DNA of 7,085 bases from Burkholderiales bacterium. GTDB lineage: Bacteria; Pseudomonadota; Gammaproteobacteria; Burkholderiales; Burkholderiaceae_C. The stretch lies in contig JANXMO010000584.1 in assembly GCA_025354615.1 (NCBI GenBank), positions 1 to 7,085 of the forward strand, in the 5' to 3' direction. The notes under the pieces are model-generated. The model saw nothing but the letters and a program-made list of their open reading frames with translations, was not told where the DNA came from and did not search any database. Every line of letters starts with the position of its first letter. Position 1 is the stretch's first letter. A program made the position numbers and the translations under genes. This document shows positions 5,010 through 7,085 of the stretch, piece by piece.

Positions 5010-6551
5010 ATGCCGATCTTTGTACCGAATAAACAAGCCAATCGCCCTGCGGCGCCAGCCTGGTCGTACAAGTCGAAAACATCGACCACGTCATCCCCCA
5101 CGACAGTTGCACGCCAGCCCCCTGCTCAGCCGGGCGGTCTGCAGGCAAATACCCGCCCGCCAACGAGCAACACATCCGGCGCCCGACTTGCACCACGTGC
5201 TGCGTTGCCAGCATGGTCAATGCAGCGCACGTCATTTGCTACCGGTTCAACGCCCGTTCGACCGGCAACGCCCAACCCGTTTGCGGCAGCGTCGACATCA
5301 GTACAAGCCGCAGCACCAATGACGCTGCCTGGAAGCACCGGCGTCGTTAAAAACCATGAACAGCAGATCCAAGGACTTCATCAGGACTTGCAACGAAACA
5401 CGATTGACGTCGACACCTTCAGACGCAAGTCGATGCAACTTGCTCAAAGAATAGAAGACCCTGTAAACACCTTGGCTCCGGCCGATAAGCAGCGCTTGCT
5501 CAAGGAACTGAACGCCAACCTTGCAAGTCCGTCGGGAAGTGGGTCTGTGGCATCACAAGGCGCGGGGCTTAACAGAAAAATCGGCGACTTTTACGCCTCT
5601 ACCAACCCGCAAGACGTTGGCATGCGCAAAGCTATTTTTTCTGACAAGCTGCAGGATAAAAACAGCATGATTTCGATGCTGGAGACGCAACTCCCTTTTG
5701 GCGTAGCAGGCCAACTCAATCAACCGGCTGGAAACTGGAACACCGGCACCTTTCAAGCTTTGTTTACGGCGGCTTGGCTGGAGCATCCGACAGAAAAAGG
5801 CTCGTACATGGTCGACTTGTCCAGCTTGTCGAGCAGCCAGCGCAACGAAGTGAAACAAGCGGCTGCAGACAATCTCAAAAAGCGGAAAAGCTCCCATTTG
5901 AGTGGGGCCGGGCTTTCTGCCTCGAAAAACTTTGAAGTATTGAAAGGGTACAAAGAACTGTTGGTGCAAGTGGAAACCAACCAAGGCAAACCTTATTTGT
6001 TTTTGAAAGCTGAAGGCGCCACCACCGGCATCAAGGGCTTCATACCTCACGCCAGGGGCTACATCTCGAAAGTACGTACTGGCGAAGGATTGGTCTCGTC
6101 TTCTGAGTTACGCAAGCTGGCTCAAAACGAGCCGGGAATGATTGAACCAAGGGCGGCTGAAAATTACAGCAAAGCTTACGGCAGCGTTCTGAAAAATCTG
6201 GGCCTCAAAGGAAACAGGGTGAGCACCCAGGAGATGGCCAAAGCGCTTTTTGAAACGACCGGCCATCAGCCGATGGGGCGTGTCGACGCGGCAGCTTTCG
6301 TGCAACAAGCCAGCAACAAAGAGCTGGGGCAGGCACTCAACGCGTATGCCGATGCAGCAACGCAAGGCAAAGGAACGGTCCTGGCAGGCAACGGCGCCAA
6401 AATCACTGACGCAATGATCGGCGACTTGCGCCAAGTGGCGCAAAGCCTGATTGCCGATGGCGCCTCACAGTACCCACGGATTCACCGTGAAATCGTCACC
6501 ACGCCGCAACAACTCGATGCGTCGTTGATCCTTTTCAAGAGCAACGCTTAG
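5010..6551 (+). CDS. Candidate type III secreted effector, family unknown
   Basis: This 513-residue protein is probably injected into plant cells by the Hrp type III system. The sequence shows a perfect PIP box plus -10 upstream. It has an N-terminus with no classical signal peptide and very rich in Ser, Thr, Pro and Ala over about residues 1-110, as in type III secretion signals. No membrane segment is present. After this region comes a charged, helix-rich part (about 112-175, HEQQIQGLHQDLQ). A mixed central domain follows (about 185-360) containing NWNTGTFQALFTAAWLEHP and KGFIPHARGYISKV. A mainly helical C-terminal part follows (about 365-495). I do not recognise the fold or any catalytic motif. 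The start ATG 5010 has TGAGG six nt upstream; a GTG at 4998 would add four residues. Base composition is clearly less GC-rich than lysS, which suggests transfer. A second effector-like gene follows 66 nt downstream. Confidence 0.8.
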   Translation: MPIFVPNKQANRPAAPAWSYKSKTSTTSSPTTVARQPPAQPGGLQANTRPPTSNTSGARLAPRAALPAWSMQRTSFATGSTPVRPATPNPFAAASTSVQAAAPMTLPGSTGVVKNHEQQIQGLHQDLQRNTIDVDTFRRKSMQLAQRIEDPVNTLAPADKQRLLKELNANLASPSGSGSVASQGAGLNRKIGDFYASTNPQDVGMRKAIFSDKLQDKNSMISMLETQLPFGVAGQLNQPAGNWNTGTFQALFTAAWLEHPTEKGSYMVDLSSLSSSQRNEVKQAAADNLKKRKSSHLSGAGLSASKNFEVLKGYKELLVQVETNQGKPYLFLKAEGATTGIKGFIPHARGYISKVRTGEGLVSSSELRKLAQNEPGMIEPRAAENYSKAYGSVLKNLGLKGNRVSTQEMAKALFETTGHQPMGRVDAAAFVQQASNKELGQALNAYADAATQGKGTVLAGNGAKITDAMIGDLRQVAQSLIADGASQYPRIHREIVTTPQQLDASLILFKSNA

Positions 6552-6617
6552 GTGCATCCTGAAGCTGCAACCCTTTGAATTGCGCCAACACCACTTTCCT
6601 AGTCAAGGATGGACTCC
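6552..6617 (+). other. Short gap between the two effector genes
   Basis: These 66 nt contain no PIP box, no clear promoter and no terminator hairpin. AAGGA (6605-6609) serves as ribosome binding site for the next gene. The gap is consistent with co-transcription of both genes from the PIP-box promoter. Confidence 0.5.
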
Positions 6618-7085
6618 ATGAGCTTTTTAAAAAAAATGGGCAGCACATTTGGATGGGTGACGACGCCACAAGGCGTGCCAGGAGCGGACACCACACCCAC
6701 TTCATCGCAGGGCCGTTCACACACGCCACTGCCAGGGTTGAGCGTTACGCAAAGGCCTGTTTTGGATTCAGGCCATGCTCTTCTTGCACCCCGCGTACCG
6801 CGGCCGGCAGGCACACCTGCTGAACCGTTGCCTGCGTTTCCGCCTGAAGTGTGGGGAAACGTCGTCGGCCGTGTGGAGATCGATGCGCTGAAGCATTTCA
6901 GTGAAACCTGCGTTGCCGCGGCTAATATGGCCGCTGGGGAAGTCAAAGGTTTGGAGGTGACGTCGCCAGAAGATTTGAAGAAAGCCCTGGCGGCGTTTCA
7001 GAATGCGACGCTGACCAAGCTCGTGTTGAAGGGCAATGCCTTCAGCGACGCCGATCTGGCCCGTTTGCCGCCTTCGCTGTGTGAG
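6618..7085 (+). CDS. F-box/leucine-rich-repeat type III effector, GALA-like (partial)
   Basis: The first 156 codons of a gene that continues beyond the window. The protein begins MSFLKKMGSTFGWVTTPQG. It has a Ser/Thr/Pro-rich stretch to about residue 70, as expected of a type III secretion signal. Residues 71-105 (LPAFPPEVWGNVV, then DALKHFSETC) follow the F-box pattern: LP near the start, a hydrophobic core, then L-x-x-F-x-x-x-C. Residues from about 130 (LTKLVLKGNAFSDADLARL) form the first leucine-rich repeat, followed by PPSL at the window edge. This order matches the GALA (RipG) effectors of Ralstonia, which act as plant-mimicking F-box subunits of SCF ubiquitin ligases. The F-box is inferred from pattern only. 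AAGGA lies 8 nt before the ATG. The gene probably shares the PIP-box promoter of its upstream neighbour. Confidence 0.75.
   Translation, partial: MSFLKKMGSTFGWVTTPQGVPGADTTPTSSQGRSHTPLPGLSVTQRPVLDSGHALLAPRVPRPAGTPAEPLPAFPPEVWGNVVGRVEIDALKHFSETCVAAANMAAGEVKGLEVTSPEDLKKALAAFQNATLTKLVLKGNAFSDADLARLPPSLCE

Noticed and set aside
4756..5235. Minus-strand frame of 159 codons overlapping the effector start
   Set aside because: It overlaps the PIP box, the -10 and the Ser/Thr-rich start of the effector and has no recognisable domain.
1..7085. CRISPR array, tRNA or rRNA genes
   Set aside because: No regularly spaced direct repeats and no tRNA or rRNA signature were seen on either strand.

Overview
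The window looks like a chromosome segment of a plant-associated betaproteobacterium, most likely a Burkholderiales/Comamonadaceae member of the Acidovorax (Paracidovorax) type. This is inferred from the GC-rich housekeeping half, a HrpX-type PIP box, and two candidate type III effector genes. It was not checked by any database search.

Positions 1-3177 are ordinary core genome. At the left edge is the start of a leftward chemoreceptor gene with a sigma28 (FliA)-type promoter. It diverges from lysS, a complete class II lysyl-tRNA synthetase. Convergent with lysS are two leftward genes: a VOC/glyoxalase-fold protein, then a GDT1/MneA-type manganese exporter. A yybP-ykoY manganese riboswitch precedes the exporter. 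Its 5' edge contains the stop codon of the VOC gene. Its 3' edge can refold into a 16-bp terminator-like hairpin, which fits an 'on with manganese' switch.

Positions 3178-4755 are a scrapyard. They hold a decayed KapD/ERI-type 3'-5' exonuclease that ends in an ATGA overlap with an orphan 42-codon ORF carrying an excellent ribosome binding site. Next is a type II toxin-antitoxin operon with an intact ribbon-helix-helix antitoxin, a perfect 7+1+7 palindromic operator, and a RelE/ParE toxin broken by one frameshift. Last is an internally deleted IS630-family transposase relic. This is typical of the edge of a variable region.

Positions 4756-7085 are a type III effector locus. A perfect PIP box (TTCGC-N15-TTCGG) with a -10 element 31 nt downstream drives a 513-residue protein with a Ser/Thr/Pro/Ala-rich N-terminus that I do not recognise. 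It is followed 66 nt later, with no second PIP box, by the start of a protein with a similar N-terminus, an F-box-like segment and the beginning of leucine-rich repeats (GALA/RipG-like). The window ends inside that gene. The two genes are probably co-transcribed under HrpX-type control and secreted into plant cells.
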